Origin: Penaeus vannamei
Taxonomy: Eukaryota > Arthropoda > Malacostraca > Decapoda > Penaeidae
DNA: 37,500 bases
NCBI RefSeq assembly: GCF_042767895.1
Contig: NC_091557.1
Span: 33,032,727 to 33,070,226 of the forward strand
Direction: 5' to 3'
In this document: one piece after another, positions 35,289 through 37,500 of the stretch
Numbering within the stretch: the first letter of the stretch is position 1
How the letters are laid out: every line of letters starts with the position of its first letter
Program-made: the position numbers and the translations under genes
Notes under the pieces: model-generated
What the model was told of the DNA's origin: nothing
Databases searched by the model: none
The model's input: only the letters and a program-made list of their open reading frames with translations

Positions 35289-35294
35289 TTTATT
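35289..35294 (-). terminator. AATAAA poly(A) signal for the - strand gene, proximal candidate
   Basis: TTTATT on the + strand, about 525 bases past the stop of the - strand exon. It is the closer of two candidate signals noted. Confidence 0.35.
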
Positions 35295-35818
35295 CTCTTT
35301 GTATTCAACTTCACTGATATATATTTATCTGACACACAATACAAGTCATAATGCAATACATAATATTAATGCAACTAACTGCTATTATGCATGACCCAAT
35401 AGAGACAATGAAGAACTTCAACAAATTAATAACATGAATATGACCATGATGTGTTTATGAATCTTAGGATAAGCTGGGCAAAATCTGTACCCACTGCAAG
35501 CACTTGTTTTCTACAGTAACTGGAGTTTCTTGACTATTGCAACTTACCTAATCTCTGGGATGATATCACTCATATGTCATTACCACCAAATGTTCTAAAG
35601 CCAGTATACACTACTGAGTTTCATATAAAAAACATAGGTAACTTCAAATACATTCTAATATATATTTGGCAACACTTTTGATAATGTAACATCTGGCACA
35701 TAGCAAAGTGCTCAAATACATCAACTGAGAACTTCATGAGCAGATTGTTTTTTTTTTTTCTTTTTTTTTGGCAATCACTAGCTTGGATGGCACACAATCC
35801 CTACTAGCACAGTTCCCA

Positions 35819-37152
35819 CTAGGACTTGGGGCCAGAGGGTCTACTTTGGTTCCGTCCACGTATGTAACATTTCTGTCCAGCAGGAAATCCACGTGACCCA
35901 GAATGAGATGTGGAACGCTTTGAAACTCCCAGCTGTAACCCAATGGTTTCTGTGTACCTAGGCTGGCTACTCTCACTGTGGGGAGGGTGGGAGTTTTTCA
36001 GTCTGAGACTAGAGGCATGAGAAGAAGCCTGGACATACCCTGCAACTCTTAGTTCATCAAGGGAACTAAATGGATGCACATAATGTGGTAGTTCACCCAT
36101 TGAAGAGGATTGTGGTGCTGGAAGTGGATCTGAAATTGCAGTTGGTGATAGTTGTGTGGAGAGAGAGGAACTCTGAGAATTTGATGATTGAATATTAAGG
36201 TTTTTATTAGATGAAACAGGAGGTGCATCACTTAGAGGAGAAGATAAATGGGGAGAGGGAGAAGAATGTGGTGATATAGTTTTGGAAAGACCTCCAGCAT
36301 CATCACCAGAGGAAGCATCAGGTGAAGGCAAGTCAGGTGGACAGCCCTCCAGTGTAAAAGAGTCTGTACTTGATGCCAATGTAGCATCATCATCATCATC
36401 ATCATCAGCAAAAACTTTTGGTGGTGGTGGAAGTACTTGTGGAAAGGGACTCAGAACTTGTGTATTATCCAATGCTGTGGAAGGTCCAGATGTTGTAGTT
36501 GCCAATGGAGAAGGCCCTGATGACCGGTGGGAATTAGCTGATGCTTCTTCACTAGAGCACACTGAGCATGAAGTAGAATCCATATCTAAATGTCCTCCAA
36601 GTTCTGGCACATCAAAGCTGGCCATCAGTGACTGAGTGAGAGAGTCATCCAAGCTCACCTTGCGGCCACCCCCATTACTTACCCTTCGGCAGTTGTACCA
36701 ACGAGACTGCCTCATAGCCTGCTGTGTTGAAGGACTCCCAGGTTCTGGAAGCTTTGGTGAATTAGGTCCCAGCCCAATACTCTCACTTCCACTAATTTCA
36801 TCATCTCCTTCCCATGTTTCTGCTAAAGGTGCTGCACTAGTTGCCACCTTTTCATCCTCTTTTTCTACATGTTCTTGTGAAGGAGGGCTTGACCTAGGTC
36901 TTGCCCCCCCATGGTGCTGCTCCGGTGGAACCTGACGAAGATCTGTGATAGCAACCTTGTTCTCAGGTTCATCAGGTGATGGTTTCTTCACGTTGGGATT
37001 GTAAAGGTCAGATTCATGGGAGAATGGAGGCAGTTGTGGAGTCGAGGGTTCCCCCTCTCCTTCATAGCCCATCCCATTAATGTTTATACTTGGGATGGTG
37101 TATGCTGCCTCTCCTTGCTTGTCTGTAGTTCCAGGGGAAGATGGGGGAGTAT
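35819..37152 (-). CDS. Last coding exon of an unrecognised Ser/Pro-rich protein
   Basis: Read on the - strand: acceptor catttcatcag ending at 37153, then about 444 codons to TAG at 35819-35821. The exon opens with two bases completing a codon, so the preceding exon (beyond or near the right edge) ends after one codon base. The Met at 37210 and the 19 residues after it come from intron sequence. The product is rich in Ser, Pro and acidic residues, with SDTPPSSPGTT at the start, a basic/aromatic RQSRWYNCRRVSNGGGRKVS patch, MDSTSCSVCSSEEAS, a run of seven Asp, and HYVHPFSSLDELRVAGYVQA near the C-terminus. It looks disordered and phosphorylation-prone, like a cytoplasmic tail or scaffold. I do not recognise the family. 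It is convergent with the NHS/GUK-holder gene. Confidence 0.7.
36385..36405 (-). repeat. Seven-codon polyaspartate microsatellite
   Basis: Seven GAT codons in a row (ATC on the + strand) encode seven Asp in the - strand exon. A small triplet repeat that may vary in length. Confidence 0.85.
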
Positions 37153-37500
37153 CTGATGAAATGTAAAAAGAAAAGAAGTATTGGTAACTATTATACAGAA
37201 TAGGTAACACAATACTATCTAATATCTAGAGGTATATACCTACAGTTTTTGCTACTTTTTATATTATTGTTGCCATTACTCCTTTGCTGCTGTCTTGTCT
37301 CCAGGAAAATGCTGTATACTGCAGAATATTCAATTTATTAGAAGGAAGGCAATAAAATTGAGGAAGACAATAATATTCTTGAACATACAAGTAATCAAAT
37401 AATAAATATAAATTATCAAAGACAGTGATGGACTATTACTGTTAAGAAATATACTGATTGATATCACAACTCTATCTTTGATAACTACTGCTACCACAAC
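37153..37500 (-). other. Intron of the - strand gene
   Basis: AT-rich sequence with a pyrimidine-rich stretch (ttcttttctttttac on the - strand) directly before the acceptor. No further exon is visible to the right edge. Confidence 0.55.

Noticed and set aside
36282..36935. Open frames of 117 and 99 codons on the + strand
   Set aside because: Antisense to the - strand Ser/Pro-rich exon, which has a good acceptor and a coherent protein-like composition.

Overview
This is animal nuclear DNA, not bacterial. Coding blocks are interrupted by introns with GT/AG borders, noncoding sequence is AT-rich with AATAAA signals, and there are glutamine and aspartate triplet-repeat tracts, a minisatellite and a nest of decayed non-LTR retrotransposons. 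Gene content and the style of the repeats suggest an arthropod, most likely a decapod crustacean. That placement is inference; no rRNA or mitochondrial marker is present to fix it.

Layout. (1) Positions 122-10724, + strand: the 3' two thirds of a gene of the Nance-Horan syndrome (NHS) / GUK-holder (gukh) scaffold family. Three exons can be placed from splice sites and reading phase: 122-265, 766 to about 4526 (or 4520), and 8506-10724. All junction phases agree and give about 2,041 residues in the window. The large middle exon can also be read on to a stop at 4684, giving a possible shorter isoform. The last exon ends in Glu-Thr-Ala-Leu, a class I PDZ-ligand shape; the short form does not. 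The 5' exons lie before the window. (2) 10725-14320: 3' UTR and AT-rich intergenic DNA with several AATAAA signals. (3) 14325-26865 plus 28200-29012: nine fragments of one family of non-LTR retrotransposon, named A to I here. The family has a gag-like ORF1 with CCHC knuckles and an ORF2 with reverse transcriptase and RNase H. Fragments lie on both strands, are nested or head-to-head, and are all disabled by stops, frameshifts and internal deletions. A 353-bp unrelated insert sits in one of them. (4) 29013-35818: AT-rich noncoding DNA with a degenerate minisatellite at about 32105-32510. Its right end is probably the 3' UTR of the next gene. (5) 35819-37152, - strand: the last coding exon of an unrecognised, serine/proline-rich, probably disordered protein. 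Its other exons lie beyond the right edge.

The two host genes are convergent, and the retrotransposon nest lies between their 3' ends. The NHS/GUK-holder family organises actin (WAVE-type N-terminal region, outside this window) and, in Drosophila, links Discs-large and Scribble. The C-terminal PDZ ligand and the possible alternative 3' end are the most interesting host features. In the repeat region, the most interesting features are the recurrent internally deleted derivatives that keep both element ends, and two separate 5'-to-5' inverted junctions.
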